A stretch of DNA of 64,000 nucleotides. It comes from Streptomyces sp. MNU76 (GTDB lineage: Bacteria; Actinomycetota; Actinomycetes; Streptomycetales; Streptomycetaceae). Location of the stretch: contig NZ_JAJKLK010000024.1 in the NCBI RefSeq assembly GCF_020982545.1, forward strand, positions 1 to 64,000, read 5' to 3'. Below the pieces are notes generated by a model. The model worked only from the letters and a program-made list of their open reading frames with translations. It searched no databases and was not told the DNA's origin. The translations under genes and the position numbers were made by a program. Shown piece by piece: positions 17,150 through 26,377 of this stretch. The stretch's first letter is position 1. Each line of letters opens with the position of its first letter.

Positions 17150-18538
17150 GTGACCCGTGTGATCGCAGTCGGCGGCAGCGATGCCGGCATCAGTGCCGCC
17201 CTTCGCGCCCGGGAGCTCGACCCGGCCAGTGAGGTCACCGTGGTCGTGGCCGACGCCTACCCCAACTTCTCCATCTGCGGCATCCCCTACTACGTCTCCG
17301 GCGAGGTCACACCCTGGAGCAACCTTGCCCACCGCACCGCCGAGGACCTGGCGGCCACCGGCATGGACGTACGCATCAACACCCGGGCCACGCACATCGA
17401 TTCGGCCGGGAAGCGGCTGACGGTAGTGGACGCGGACGGGCGCAGCGAGGAGCTGACGTACGACGCGCTGGTCGTGGGGACCGGTGCGGTCAGCGTCCTG
17501 CCGCCCATCGAAGGGCTGGCCGGTCTGGGGCCCAATCAGGGTGTGCATCTGCTGCACAGCATGGGCGACACCTTCGAGCTGGAGCGGAGCCTCGACGAGC
17601 GGCAGCCCGCCAACGCCGTGATCATCGGGGCCGGTTACATTGGCCTGGAGATGGCCGAGGCCCTGACCACGCGCGGGATCTCGGTCACGCAGATCGAGGC
17701 GCTGCCCGAGGTGCTGCCGACCGTCGACGGTGAACTCGGTGCGCTGGTACGGGATGAGCTGGTCGCGCACGGCGTCGACGTGCTGACCCGCACCACTGTC
17801 AAGGGCATCTTCCGTGGGGCCGGCGACCGGCTGCGGGTGGAGGCCACCGGCGCGGACGGCAGCCCCGTGACCCGCGAGACCGATCTCGTGCTGGTCGTGG
17901 TCGGCGTGCGCCCCGATACCGCCCTGGCCGCCGAGGCCGGTGCCGAACTCGGCTTCCGGGGCGCGATCGCGGTCGACGAGCGGATGCGTACGTCGCTGCC
18001 GGGCGTGTATGCCGCCGGGGACTGCGTCGTCACCCACCACCGGATGCTCGGCACGACCTGGCTGCCGCTGGGCACCACGGCGCACAAGCAGGGCCGTGCC
18101 GCGGGGGAGAACGCGCTTGGCGGCGACCGGCTCTTTGCCGGGAGTCTGGGCACGCAGGTGGTGAAGGTCTTCGACCTGGTGGCCGCGCGGACTGGGCTAC
18201 GTGAGCACGAGGCCCTTGCGGCGGGCCGGGATTGGGTGCCGGTGACGACGGCCAGCGCCCCGGACGACCACAAGGCGTACTACCCGGGCGCCACTCCGAT
18301 CGCGGCCCGCGTCACCGGGGATCGCGGCAGTGGGCTGCTGCTGGGCGCCCAGCTCGTGGGACGCCGTACTGCGGAGATCTCCAAGCGTGTCGACACGTAC
18401 GCGACCGCGCTGTTCCACGGCATGAGCGTGGACGGCATCAGCGACCTCGACCTCTCCTACACGCCCCCGCTCGGCTCACCCTGGGACGCGGTCCAGGTGG
18501 CCACCCAGGCGTGGGTACGCGAGCACGGGCACAAGTGA
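17150..18538 (+). CDS. CoA-disulfide-reductase-like FAD/NAD(P)H oxidoreductase
   Basis: This 462-aa protein has an N-terminal FAD motif (VIAVGGSDAGISAALRA), NFSICGIPYY with the single redox Cys43 characteristic of CoA-disulfide reductases and NADH oxidases/peroxidases, a central NAD motif (IIGAGYIGLEMAEAL) and the GVYAAGDC FAD-binding end. A C-terminal dimerisation domain is present, but there is no rhodanese extension. GTG 17150 follows AGGAGG. Placement after arsC2 suggests a role in thiol regeneration or arsenic redox chemistry; the actual disulfide substrate cannot be read from sequence. Confidence 0.82.
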   Translation: MTRVIAVGGSDAGISAALRARELDPASEVTVVVADAYPNFSICGIPYYVSGEVTPWSNLAHRTAEDLAATGMDVRINTRATHIDSAGKRLTVVDADGRSEELTYDALVVGTGAVSVLPPIEGLAGLGPNQGVHLLHSMGDTFELERSLDERQPANAVIIGAGYIGLEMAEALTTRGISVTQIEALPEVLPTVDGELGALVRDELVAHGVDVLTRTTVKGIFRGAGDRLRVEATGADGSPVTRETDLVLVVVGVRPDTALAAEAGAELGFRGAIAVDERMRTSLPGVYAAGDCVVTHHRMLGTTWLPLGTTAHKQGRAAGENALGGDRLFAGSLGTQVVKVFDLVAARTGLREHEALAAGRDWVPVTTASAPDDHKAYYPGATPIAARVTGDRGSGLLLGAQLVGRRTAEISKRVDTYATALFHGMSVDGISDLDLSYTPPLGSPWDAVQVATQAWVREHGHK

Positions 18539-18565
18539 ACCGGTCGGCACAGGCGCCGAGTTGAT

Positions 18566-18607
18566 CCGGCCGACGGGCGGCACCGCCAAGCAGCGCCCGT
18601 CGGCCGG
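18566..18607. terminator. Strong hairpin between convergent genes
   Basis: A perfect 14-bp stem, CCGGCCGACGGGCG / CGCCCGTCGGCCGG, with a 14-nt loop sits between the oxidoreductase and the convergent pst operon end. It is probably a bidirectional terminator. Confidence 0.75.
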
Positions 18608-18630
18608 AGTCTGTGAACGCGGCCCCGCGG

Positions 18631-18921
18631 TCAGGGGTCCGCGTCGGTGAGGCACAGGGAGATCAGCGTCCGCGCCTCGGCCAGGCTGCCCGCGGTGATG
18701 ATCTCCATCAGGGTCCTCGGGTCGGTGGTGAAGGTCAGCAACCGCGTCTGGCCTGCGGGCAGGAACCGTACGCGGACCTTCGCCGCGTACCACCGCTTGC
18801 GGTGGCAGAGCGTGCCGACGGTGGGGATGTGGTGCCGCCCGTGGACGGCGCCCCACCGGGGGTAGCCGGTGGCCCAGGCCGGCAGGTCGATGTACGAGTC
18901 CTCCTCCGACCCTCCGGTCAC
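18631..18921 (-). CDS. Small hypothetical protein at the end of the pst operon
   Basis: This 96-aa soluble protein (GTG 18921) has a basic central part (LCHRKRWYAAKVRVRFL) and a helical C-terminus (LMEIITAGSLAEARTLISL). I do not recognise a family. It starts 12 bp after the response-regulator stop and so is likely the last gene of the operon. Confidence 0.45.
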   Translation of the reverse strand: MTGGSEEDSYIDLPAWATGYPRWGAVHGRHHIPTVGTLCHRKRWYAAKVRVRFLPAGQTRLLTFTTDPRTLMEIITAGSLAEARTLISLCLTDADP

Positions 18922-18933
18922 GCCCCCGACGTC

Positions 18934-19731
18934 CTATGGCGTGGGCGTCGGAGTGGTCGACGGCTCGGCCTGGGTCACCGAAGAACACGACGAACCGCAC
19001 TCCAGCCGGTACCCCATGCCGCGGATGGCGTCGATGGTGCAGCAGCTCTCCCCGTCCTCCCGGAGCCTGCCCCGCACCCGGCGGATGTGCACGGAGAGGG
19101 TGTTGCTCTCGAGGCTGTCGGTGCCCCACAGGGCGCGGGTGAGCTCGGCGCGGCTGACGACCCGGCTGGCGTTCTCCATCAGATAGCGCAGCAGCATGAA
19201 TTCACGCACGGGAAACTGCAGTGAGCGGCCTCGTACATAGACGTGAAAGCCCGCTGGATCAAGCTCAATGTCACCGACGACCAGCGGCTGCGCGTCGCTG
19301 TCGTCGTCCCGGCCACCGGACATCAGCAGGGGGACGATCTCCCCGGTCCGGTAGGGGCGGGCCACGAAGGCGATGGCGCCGGCCGCCACCGCGGCCGTCG
19401 CCTCCGCGGCCCCCTCAGGACCGGCTCCCACCAGGACAGGCACCGGGTGGAGCCGGGCGATCAGCTCGGTGACCCGCGAGGCGCCCACCACCGGCAGCGG
19501 GGCGCCGAGCAGCACCGCGCGCGGGTGGCAGGCGCCGACCTGCAGCAGGGCCTCGGCGCCGTCGTGACAGACGACGGTCCGGATGCCCGCGCCCTCGAAG
19601 CCGGCCAGGGCCTTGGCGGCCAGGTCCGCGTCGGGCTCGGCCAGCAGCAGGTCGGGGTTCTTGCCGTCTTCCGGACCGCTCAGGCTGCCTTTCACGGCAG
19701 GCTGCGGCGGCCGGTGTGCGTCGGGTGTCAC
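18934..19731 (-). CDS. OmpR-family response regulator with degenerate receiver
   Basis: This 265-aa protein has a receiver-like domain at about residues 25-135 and an OmpR winged helix at about 155-245 (PVREFMLLRYLMENASRVVS; NTLSVHIRRVRGRLRED). The phosphoacceptor position reads AVLLGAPLPVVG, where active receivers have Asp followed by xxLP. The conserved Lys-Pro is Arg-Pro (ARPYR), and the acidic pocket is reduced (AEPDAD). Phosphorylation is therefore unlikely. GTG 19731 follows GAAGGAG and is preferred to ATG 19773. The gene lies 55 bp after pstB, where phoU is usual, so phosphate-operon control is likely. Confidence 0.8.
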   Translation of the reverse strand: MTPDAHRPPQPAVKGSLSGPEDGKNPDLLLAEPDADLAAKALAGFEGAGIRTVVCHDGAEALLQVGACHPRAVLLGAPLPVVGASRVTELIARLHPVPVLVGAGPEGAAEATAAVAAGAIAFVARPYRTGEIVPLLMSGGRDDDSDAQPLVVGDIELDPAGFHVYVRGRSLQFPVREFMLLRYLMENASRVVSRAELTRALWGTDSLESNTLSVHIRRVRGRLREDGESCCTIDAIRGMGYRLECGSSCSSVTQAEPSTTPTPTP

Positions 19732-19786
19732 CCGGGGAACTCCTTCACGTGATGCGCGCAAAGGGACGGACACTGAAGTGGGCCCG

Positions 19787-20635
19787 TCAGCCGAAGCGGC
19801 CGGAGATGTAGTCCTCGGTGCGCTGGTCGGAGGGGTTGGAGAAGATCCGTGCCGTCTCGTCGTACTCGACGAGCCGGCCGTGTCGTACGCCCTTGTCGTC
19901 CACGTCCGCGGTGAAGAAGGCCGTGCGGTGCGAAACGCGCGCCGCCTGCTGCATGTTGTGCGTGACGACGATGATCGTGAACTCCACGGCCAGGTGCTCC
20001 ATGAGGTCCTCGATCTTGGCGGTGGCGATCGGGTCGAGGGCCGAGCAGGGCTCGTCCATCAGGATCACCTCCGGCTTGACCGCGATGGTGCGGGCGATGC
20101 ACAGCCGCTGCTGCTGACCACCGGAGAGCGCCAGCGCGGAGGTCTTCAGCTTGTCCTTGACCTCGTCCCAGAGCGCCGCGTGCGTGAGGGTCTCCTCGAC
20201 CAGGTCGTCGAGGTTGCCCTTGAAGCCGCCCACCCGGGGCCCGTAGGCGATGTTGTCGTAGATCGACTTGGGGAACGGGTTGGGCTTCTGGAAGACCATG
20301 CCGATACGGCGGCGGACCTCGATGGGGTCGACGTCCCGGCCGTACAGGTCCTCGTTGTGGTAGCGGATCTTGCCCGCCACGCGGGCGGTGGGCACGAGGT
20401 CGTTCATGCGGTTGAAGCAGCGGATCACGGTGGACTTGCCGCAGCCGGACGGGCCGATCATCGCGGTGATCTGACGCTCGCCGACATTCAGGTTCACATC
20501 GCGTACGGCCTCGTGGTCGCCGTAGAACACCGACAGGCCGCCGACCTCGAAGACCGGGCTGGCCAGGGACGGCGCCTCGCGATAGGAGACCCGCGGGGTC
20601 CTGGTGCCGCCGACGGAGTCGGAGGGAGAGGTCAT
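19787..20635 (-). CDS. pstB: Phosphate ABC transporter ATP-binding protein
   Basis: This 282-aa ATPase has Walker A GPSGCGKST, signature LSGGQQQR, Walker B VILMDEP and an H-loop VVTHNMQQA. PNPFPKSIYDN is typical of PstB. It drives high-affinity phosphate import through PstCA. ATG 20635 has AGGAGG at good spacing; ATG 20692 would add 19 residues without matching the family. It lies 62 bp after pstA. Confidence 0.95.
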   Translation of the reverse strand: MTSPSDSVGGTRTPRVSYREAPSLASPVFEVGGLSVFYGDHEAVRDVNLNVGERQITAMIGPSGCGKSTVIRCFNRMNDLVPTARVAGKIRYHNEDLYGRDVDPIEVRRRIGMVFQKPNPFPKSIYDNIAYGPRVGGFKGNLDDLVEETLTHAALWDEVKDKLKTSALALSGGQQQRLCIARTIAVKPEVILMDEPCSALDPIATAKIEDLMEHLAVEFTIIVVTHNMQQAARVSHRTAFFTADVDDKGVRHGRLVEYDETARIFSNPSDQRTEDYISGRFG

Positions 20636-20697
20636 GGAAGCCTCCTGGTCGGAGAGGACGGTGATGTCGGTGCGGTCGGATATTGAGGTCATGGCGG

Positions 20698-21609
20698 TCA
20701 CCACTTGCGGCTGTAGCGGTTGCGGAGCCAGATCGCCAGGGAGTTCATCGCGAGCAGGATCACCAGCAGGATGACGATCGCGGCCGAGGCGAGCGCGGTG
20801 AACTCGGCCCGGGACTGGCTGATCCAGCCGAAGATCTGGATCGGCAGCGCGGTGAACGGGCTCTCCACACCGGTCGGGTTGAAGGTGATGAAGGTCAGTC
20901 CGCCGAGCAGCAGCAGCGGAGCCGCCTCACCGATCGCGCGGGACAGGGCGAGGATCGAGCCGGTCGCCATGCCGGGGACGGCCGCCGGGAGCACCTGACG
21001 CCAGATCGTCTGCCACTGGGTGGCGCCCAGCGCGAGGGATGCCTGGCGGATGGACTGCGGTACGGCGCGGATCGCTTCCCGGGAGGCGATGATCACGGTC
21101 GGCAGGACCAGGAGGGACAGGGTGAGCGAGGCGGTCAGCACGGTCTGGCCGAAGCCGAGCCCGCGGGAGATGATGCCGAGCCCGAGGATGCCGTAGACGA
21201 TCGACGGAACGGCCGCCAGGTTCTGGATGTTGATCTCGATCACGCGGTTCCACCAGCGGTTGGAATCCGCGTACTCCTCCAGGTAGATGGCAGCGAGGAT
21301 GCCGGTCGGCAGGCAGTACACGGCGGTGAAGGCGATGATCCAGAGCGTGCCCATGATCGCCGACTGGGCGCCGGCATTCCCGGGATCGATGATGTCCGGG
21401 AAGTTGGTCCAGATCCGCGAGTCGAGCCGGGGCCATGCCTCCACGACGACATAGACCAGCAGGGAGGCGAGGAAGACCACGCCGACCGCCAGCGACGCCC
21501 ACAGGCTGAGCTGGAAGAACCGCTCCCGCACCGGGGTGCCCTTGCCCTTGAGACGGGGCACTCCGGGGTCGTCCGCCACACTGACGTCTTTGTCCATGAC
21601 GTTGCTCAT
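20698..21609 (-). CDS. pstA: Phosphate ABC transporter permease PstA
   Basis: This 303-aa permease has six predicted helices and the cytoplasmic coupling motif EAIRAVPQSIRQASLALGATQ, with ALSRAIGEAAPLLL following. It pairs with PstC. The start (GTGATG at 21612/21609) overlaps the pstC stop, indicating coupled translation. Confidence 0.95.
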   Translation of the reverse strand: MSNVMDKDVSVADDPGVPRLKGKGTPVRERFFQLSLWASLAVGVVFLASLLVYVVVEAWPRLDSRIWTNFPDIIDPGNAGAQSAIMGTLWIIAFTAVYCLPTGILAAIYLEEYADSNRWWNRVIEINIQNLAAVPSIVYGILGLGIISRGLGFGQTVLTASLTLSLLVLPTVIIASREAIRAVPQSIRQASLALGATQWQTIWRQVLPAAVPGMATGSILALSRAIGEAAPLLLLGGLTFITFNPTGVESPFTALPIQIFGWISQSRAEFTALASAAIVILLVILLAMNSLAIWLRNRYSRKW

Positions 21610-22559
21610 CACTCGTACACCTCCCGGTACTTGCGGACCAGGCGAATGCTGACCAGGTTCATCACCAGGGTCATCACGAACAGCAGGGTGCCCACTGCGA
21701 AGATCGTCTGGTAACCGGTGGAGCCGGTCGGCAGGTCACCGATACCGGCTGCGGCGATGAACGCGGTCATCGTCTGCATGCCTTCGAGCGGGTTGAAGGA
21801 CAGGTTGGGACGCCCGCCTGCGGCGACCGCGACGATCATCGTTTCGCCCAGCGCCCGGGAGATGCCGAGCACGACGGCGGCGACGATGCCGGACAGCGCG
21901 GCGGGGAAGACGACACGGGTGGAGACCTGCATCCGTGAGGAGCCCAGCGCGAACGCGCCGTCCCGCAGAGCGCGCGGCACAGCGTTCATGGAGTCCTCAG
22001 AGAGTGAGGCGATCGTCGGGATGATCATGATGCCCATCACGAAACCGGCCGCCAGGGCGTTGAAGACCTGTGGACCGTCGCCGGCCGGCCAGATGTCCTG
22101 CAGCAGCGGGGTGATCGCCTTCAGCGCGAAGAAGCCGTAGACGACGGTGGGGATGCCCGCGAGCACCTCAAGAACGGGCTTGAAGATCGTACGGACCCTG
22201 GGGTGGGCGTACTCGCTCAGGTACACGGCCGCGCCGAGCCCTAGCGGCACGGACACCAGCAGGGCGACGAGGGTGACCATCAGCGTGCCGGTGACCAGCG
22301 GGATGACGCCGAAGTGCGGCGGCTTGAACAGCGGCGCCCAGTTGGTGCCGGTGATGAAGTCGCCGAAGTTCACCTTGCCGAAGAACTCGCCGGCGGGCGG
22401 GATGAGGGCGATGACGATGCCGATGGTGGTCAGCACCGAGACCAGGGAGGCGGCCACCAGGAGCACCTTGATGGCCTTCTCGCCGTAACGCGGCTGGGAC
22501 CGCTTCAGGAAGCCGGGGCTTCCCGAAGCGGCCCGCCGCCCGGTGACGGAGGAACTCAT
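21609..22559 (-). CDS. pstC: Phosphate ABC transporter permease PstC
   Basis: This 316-aa permease has six helices and the PstC markers SLSEDSMNAVPRALRDGAFALG and ISRALGETMIVAVAAGG. ATG 22559 overlaps the pstS stop by ATGA. It forms the membrane channel with PstA. Confidence 0.95.
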   Translation of the reverse strand: MSSSVTGRRAASGSPGFLKRSQPRYGEKAIKVLLVAASLVSVLTTIGIVIALIPPAGEFFGKVNFGDFITGTNWAPLFKPPHFGVIPLVTGTLMVTLVALLVSVPLGLGAAVYLSEYAHPRVRTIFKPVLEVLAGIPTVVYGFFALKAITPLLQDIWPAGDGPQVFNALAAGFVMGIMIIPTIASLSEDSMNAVPRALRDGAFALGSSRMQVSTRVVFPAALSGIVAAVVLGISRALGETMIVAVAAGGRPNLSFNPLEGMQTMTAFIAAAGIGDLPTGSTGYQTIFAVGTLLFVMTLVMNLVSIRLVRKYREVYE

Positions 22560-23533
22560 GACTTGTGCGCGGCCTTGAGTGCCTCGAGGGCCTTCTTCAG
22601 CTCGGCCTCCTGCTCGGAGTTGAGCGGCACGAACTGCGCCTTCTCGGCGATGTCGGCGTTGTTCTCGACGTAGTACTCGACGAACGCCTCGACCTCCGCC
22701 TTGTCCAGCGAGGTGGCCTTCGGGTAGATGAACAGCGGCCTCGACAGGGGCTTGTAGCTGCCGTCCTGCACGGTATCGACGCTCGGGGCGACACAGCCGT
22801 CACCGCCGTCGACCTTCAGGGCCTTCAACTTGTCCTGGTTCTCCTCGTAGTAGGAGAGACCGAAGTAGCCAAGGCCGCCCTTGGAGCCGGAGACGCCCTG
22901 GACGGTGACGTTGTCGTCCTCGCTCGGCGAGTAGTCGGTGCGCGAGGCACCCTCCTCACCGTTGATGGCGTCGGTGAAGTAGTCGAAGGTGCCCGAGTCG
23001 GTACCGGCGCCGAACAGCTCCAGCTTCTGGCTCGGGAACTTGGAGTCGACCTGGTTCCAGTTGTTCACCTTGGAGCCGGGCTCCCAGATCTTCTTCAGCT
23101 GCTCGACGGTCAGGCAGTCGACGAAGTCGTTGTCCTTGCTCACCACGACGGACAGACCGTCGTTGGCGACGGTGAACTCCTCGTACTTGATGCCCTCCTT
23201 GTCACAGAGGGCCTTCTCCTCGTCCTTGATCGGACGCGAGGCGTTGGAGATGTCGGTCTCGCCCGCGCAGAACTTCTCGAAGCCACCGCCGGTGCCGGAT
23301 GTGCCGACCGTGACCTTGACCCCGGAGTTCTGAGCCTGGAAGAGCTGGGCCGCCGCCGTGGAGAGCGGCGCCACCGTGCTGGAACCGTCGACCTTGATGT
23401 TCCCGGCCAGCTTGTCACCGCCACCGTCGCCCGAACCCGCGTCGGCGCCGCCGCACGCGCTCGCGGCCAGCATGACGGCAGCCGTCAGGGCCAGGGGAGC
23501 CTTGGCCCGGCGCAATGAAGGGGAAATGTTCAC
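22556..23533 (-). CDS. pstS: Phosphate-binding lipoprotein PstS
   Basis: This 325-aa lipoprotein has a signal sequence with a candidate lipid-anchor Cys27 (LAASACGG). The phosphate-pocket motifs IKVDGSSTVAPLS, VGTSGTGGGFEKF, DISNASRPI and GAGTDSGTFDYF are all present. It delivers phosphate to PstCAB. Upstream are four contiguous 11-mers resembling a PHO box and an ArsR-like palindrome. The neighbouring arsenic genes raise the question whether this copy discriminates well against arsenate; the sequence alone does not tell. Confidence 0.95.
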   Translation of the reverse strand: MNISPSLRRAKAPLALTAAVMLAASACGGADAGSGDGGGDKLAGNIKVDGSSTVAPLSTAAAQLFQAQNSGVKVTVGTSGTGGGFEKFCAGETDISNASRPIKDEEKALCDKEGIKYEEFTVANDGLSVVVSKDNDFVDCLTVEQLKKIWEPGSKVNNWNQVDSKFPSQKLELFGAGTDSGTFDYFTDAINGEEGASRTDYSPSEDDNVTVQGVSGSKGGLGYFGLSYYEENQDKLKALKVDGGDGCVAPSVDTVQDGSYKPLSRPLFIYPKATSLDKAEVEAFVEYYVENNADIAEKAQFVPLNSEQEAELKKALEALKAAHKS

Positions 23534-23620
23534 GACTCTCGATCCTCATGTCTGCCGGGATGCTCCGGCGGTGGACCGGTGCGCGGCGCGCTCCGTTCGG
23601 ACACTCTGGATCGAAGTCTG

Positions 23621-23664
23621 CCTATATGAACGGAGGGTGTACGGACGTCCCCTCCCGTATGAAC
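23621..23664 (-). promoter_or_regulatory. PHO-box-like direct repeats upstream of pstS
   Basis: On the minus strand four contiguous 11-mers read GTTCATACGGG, AGGGGACGTCC, GTACACCCTCC and GTTCATATAGG. The first, third and fourth fit the Streptomyces PhoP repeat GTTCAyyyrGG well; the second is poor. The block ends about 88 bp before pstS. Confidence 0.65.
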
Positions 23665-23674
23665 TATAGCCATT

Positions 23675-23688
23675 CATCTATATAGATG
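23675..23688. promoter_or_regulatory. Perfect palindrome CATCTATATAGATG between pstS and phoX
   Basis: This 14-bp perfect palindrome shares the ATCTAT half-site with the ArsR dyads at 5863, 7450 and 16227. It sits between the PHO boxes of pstS and phoX. ArsR-type control of phosphate genes is inferred. Confidence 0.5.
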
Positions 23689-23756
23689 GATCTTGATTTA
23701 TTTGACAGGAGGGGTTCCGGAACGGCGCCAGGACCCCACGCCACCGGAGGGGCAGA

Positions 23757-23778
23757 GTTCGGCCGGAGTTCACCGTTC
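23757..23778 (+). promoter_or_regulatory. PHO-box-like repeat upstream of phoX
   Basis: Two adjacent 11-mers, GTTCGGCCGGA and GTTCACCGTTC, begin with the GTTC core and lie about 100 bp before phoX. This is weaker than the pstS site. Confidence 0.45.
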
Positions 23779-23877
23779 GGCCGCCTCGGGGTGCGCACGC
23801 TCCCCCTAGCGTCATTGATCGACGTCCACCTATACACCGGTTGCCGTCCCCCTGACACCCGAACGCGTGGAGGAACC

Positions 23878-25932
23878 GTGCCCGATCAGCCCGGCGACCG
23901 TACTGGCCGATCCGCCGACCTGCCCCTGCTGACCAGCCACAACACCGTGCGGTCCGCGCTGACCTGCCGGTACCGCTGCGGCGACGCCTGCTCCCACGAC
24001 GCACCCAACCGCTCGCTCAACACCTACTTCGGCGACGTCGTACAGCGAGCCCTGTCCCGCAGAGGCGCCCTCAAAGGCGGCGCGGTGCTGGCCCTCGCCG
24101 CCGGCGGAGCCACGCTCGCGGCTGCTCCAGCGGGGGCCGTCGCGCCCTCCGGCGGGCGCCCGCCGCGCGGCCTCGACTTCGAGGTGGTGGCCCCGAACAC
24201 CGCCGACGCCGTGACGGTCCCGGACGGTTACGCGCAGCAGGTCGTCATCCGCTGGGGCGACCCGCTCCTGGCCGGCGCCCCGCGCTTCGACGCCCGCAAG
24301 CAGAGCGCCAATGCCCAGGCCCGGCAGTTCGGATACAACGCCGACTACATGGCCCTGCTCGACGCTCCCCGCCGCGGCCACCAGCTGCTCGTGGTCAACC
24401 ACGAGTACACCAACGAACAGATCATGTTCTTCGGATACGACCCGGCCAACCCGACCCGCGAACAGGTCGAGATCGCCTGGGCCGCGCACGGCCTCACCGT
24501 CCTGGTCGTACGGGGCGACCGTCACTCCGGGAAGCTGTGGCCGGTCGTCGGGGACGCCCTCAACCGCCGGGTCACCGCCACCACTCCGTTCCGGTTCACC
24601 GGCCCGGCCGCCGGCAGCGCCCTGCTCCAGACGAGCGCCGACCCGACCGGCCGCACGGTCCTGGGCACACTGAACAACTGCGGTGGCGGCACCACCCCGT
24701 GGGGGACCGTCCTTTCGGGCGAGGAGAACTTCAACCAGTACTTCGCCAACGCCGCCGCGGTCACCGACCCGGTCGCCAAGGCGCGCCTGGCCCGCTACGG
24801 CCTGCCCACGGGAGCCAGCGAGCGCAAGTGGGAGCGGTTCGACCCCCGCTTCGACATCGGCAAGGAGCCCAACGAACCCAACCGGCACGGCTGGGTCGTC
24901 GAGATCGACCCGTACGACCCGACCTCCACCCCGCGCAAGCGCACCGCCCTCGGCCGCTTCAAGCACGAGGCCGCCGAGCCCCGCCTGACCCGCGACGGCC
25001 GGGTCGCCCTCTACATGGGCGACGACGAACGCTTCGACTACCTCTACAAGTACGTCTCCACCAAGGCGTTCAAGAAGGGCACCTCGCGCGCCGCGCGCGA
25101 GCACAACCTCACGCTGCTCGACGAAGGCACCCTGTACGTCGCCAAGTTCACCGGCGACAGCCCGGCCGCCGAGATTGACGGCACCGGAAAGCTGCCCGAG
25201 GACGGCGCCTTCGACGGCGGCGGCGAGTGGATCCCGCTGGCGACCGGCAACAAGTCCCACGTCGCGGGCATGACCGCCGAGGAGGTGTACGTCTTCACGC
25301 GCCTGGCCGCCGACAAGGCGGGCGCCACCAAGATGGACCGGCCCGAGGATGTCGAACCGCACCCGTACACCGGCCGCGTGTACGTCGCCCTGACAAACAA
25401 CAAGGATCGCGGCGCGGCGGGCAAGGCGGGCCCGGACGAGGCCAACCCCCGTACCGGCAACAAGCACGGCCACATCCTGGAGCTTGACGAGCACCGCGGA
25501 GACGCGGCGTCGAAGTCGTTCCGCTGGCGCCTGATGCTGGTCTGCGGCGACCCCGACGACCCCGCGACGTACTTCGCGGGCTTCGACAAGGACAAGGTCA
25601 GCCCGATCTCCTGCCCCGACAACGTCGCCTTCGACGAGCACGGCAACCTGTGGATCGCCACCGACGGGGCCGCGCTGGGCTTCCATGACGGCCTCTTCGC
25701 CGTCCCGGTCAAGGGCTCCGAGCGCGGCCACGTCAAGCAGTTCCTGACCATGCCCAAGGGCGCCGAGTGCTGTGGCCCGATCATCACCGAGGACCGCGTC
25801 CTGATCGCCCCGCAGCACCCGGGCGAGACCGACGGTGCCACGGCCGAGAAGCCGGGATCCGTATGGCCCGACGGGCCGGGCAGCATCCCGCGGCCGTCGG
25901 TCGTGACGGTGTGGAAGGAGAAGCGCCGGTAG
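23878..25932 (+). CDS. phoX: PhoX-family alkaline phosphatase, Tat-exported
   Basis: This 684-aa protein has the PhoX family layout: an N-terminal stretch with Cys pairs (TCRYRCGDACSHD), a Tat motif SRRGALK at residues 60-66 followed by a hydrophobic Ala-rich segment, then the DUF839 domain with NCGGGTTPWGTVLSGEENF. PhoX enzymes are calcium/iron-dependent phosphomonoesterases released outside the cell. GTG 23878 follows GGAGG at 4 bp spacing; the open frame upstream crosses the promoter. It is divergent from pstS with a shared regulatory gap, so phosphatase and uptake are likely co-induced. Confidence 0.92.
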   Translation: MPDQPGDRTGRSADLPLLTSHNTVRSALTCRYRCGDACSHDAPNRSLNTYFGDVVQRALSRRGALKGGAVLALAAGGATLAAAPAGAVAPSGGRPPRGLDFEVVAPNTADAVTVPDGYAQQVVIRWGDPLLAGAPRFDARKQSANAQARQFGYNADYMALLDAPRRGHQLLVVNHEYTNEQIMFFGYDPANPTREQVEIAWAAHGLTVLVVRGDRHSGKLWPVVGDALNRRVTATTPFRFTGPAAGSALLQTSADPTGRTVLGTLNNCGGGTTPWGTVLSGEENFNQYFANAAAVTDPVAKARLARYGLPTGASERKWERFDPRFDIGKEPNEPNRHGWVVEIDPYDPTSTPRKRTALGRFKHEAAEPRLTRDGRVALYMGDDERFDYLYKYVSTKAFKKGTSRAAREHNLTLLDEGTLYVAKFTGDSPAAEIDGTGKLPEDGAFDGGGEWIPLATGNKSHVAGMTAEEVYVFTRLAADKAGATKMDRPEDVEPHPYTGRVYVALTNNKDRGAAGKAGPDEANPRTGNKHGHILELDEHRGDAASKSFRWRLMLVCGDPDDPATYFAGFDKDKVSPISCPDNVAFDEHGNLWIATDGAALGFHDGLFAVPVKGSERGHVKQFLTMPKGAECCGPIITEDRVLIAPQHPGETDGATAEKPGSVWPDGPGSIPRPSVVTVWKEKRR

Positions 25933-25950
25933 ACCACCCTCACCCGCCTG

Positions 25951-25974
25951 TCCGGGCAGTCTCGACTGCCCGGA
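25951..25974 (+). terminator. Hairpin after phoX
   Basis: TCCGGGCAGT / ACTGCCCGGA with a 4-nt loop, 19 bp after the phoX stop. Confidence 0.75.
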
Positions 25975-26377
25975 CCGGACAAGGCCCAACTTCCTGGCCC
26001 CGGGACAATGACTCAGCGGGGCTCAGGAGAACTTGAGGGATGTCGCGCACTCGGGGCGGTTGCGCTCGACGTCAGTAGACAGACCGACCCTGCGGCTGGG
26101 CCAGAGACCAGTTGAGCAGGCAGCGGACTCCACCGCCGTGGAACACGCCCGTAGGCCGTGGGCGCCGGGGTAAATCGGACACAGCTTGTGGACATTGCGA
26201 CAAGGGTGGTGGGCCGCCCCGGACCTCCAGGCTTACGCGGGAAAGCGGTTCGGTGGATCTTGCCGACACCGGGAGCAGAGCCAGTAGAGTATGGCCTTCG
26301 TCACAGCTTTGGATGGGGATAGCGACACGATGCGCTGCTGCGATGCGACACCGACCACGTCGCCGGCCGCCTCGTAA
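25975..26377. other. Intergenic stretch without a recognisable gene
   Basis: About 400 bp between the phoX terminator and the MerR relic. Open frames exist on both strands, but none resembles a known protein or shows a convincing ribosome site. Confidence 0.4.

Noticed and set aside
23830..25989. 719-aa minus-strand frame opposite phoX
   Set aside because: Compositional shadow of phoX; no recognisable motif or ribosome site.
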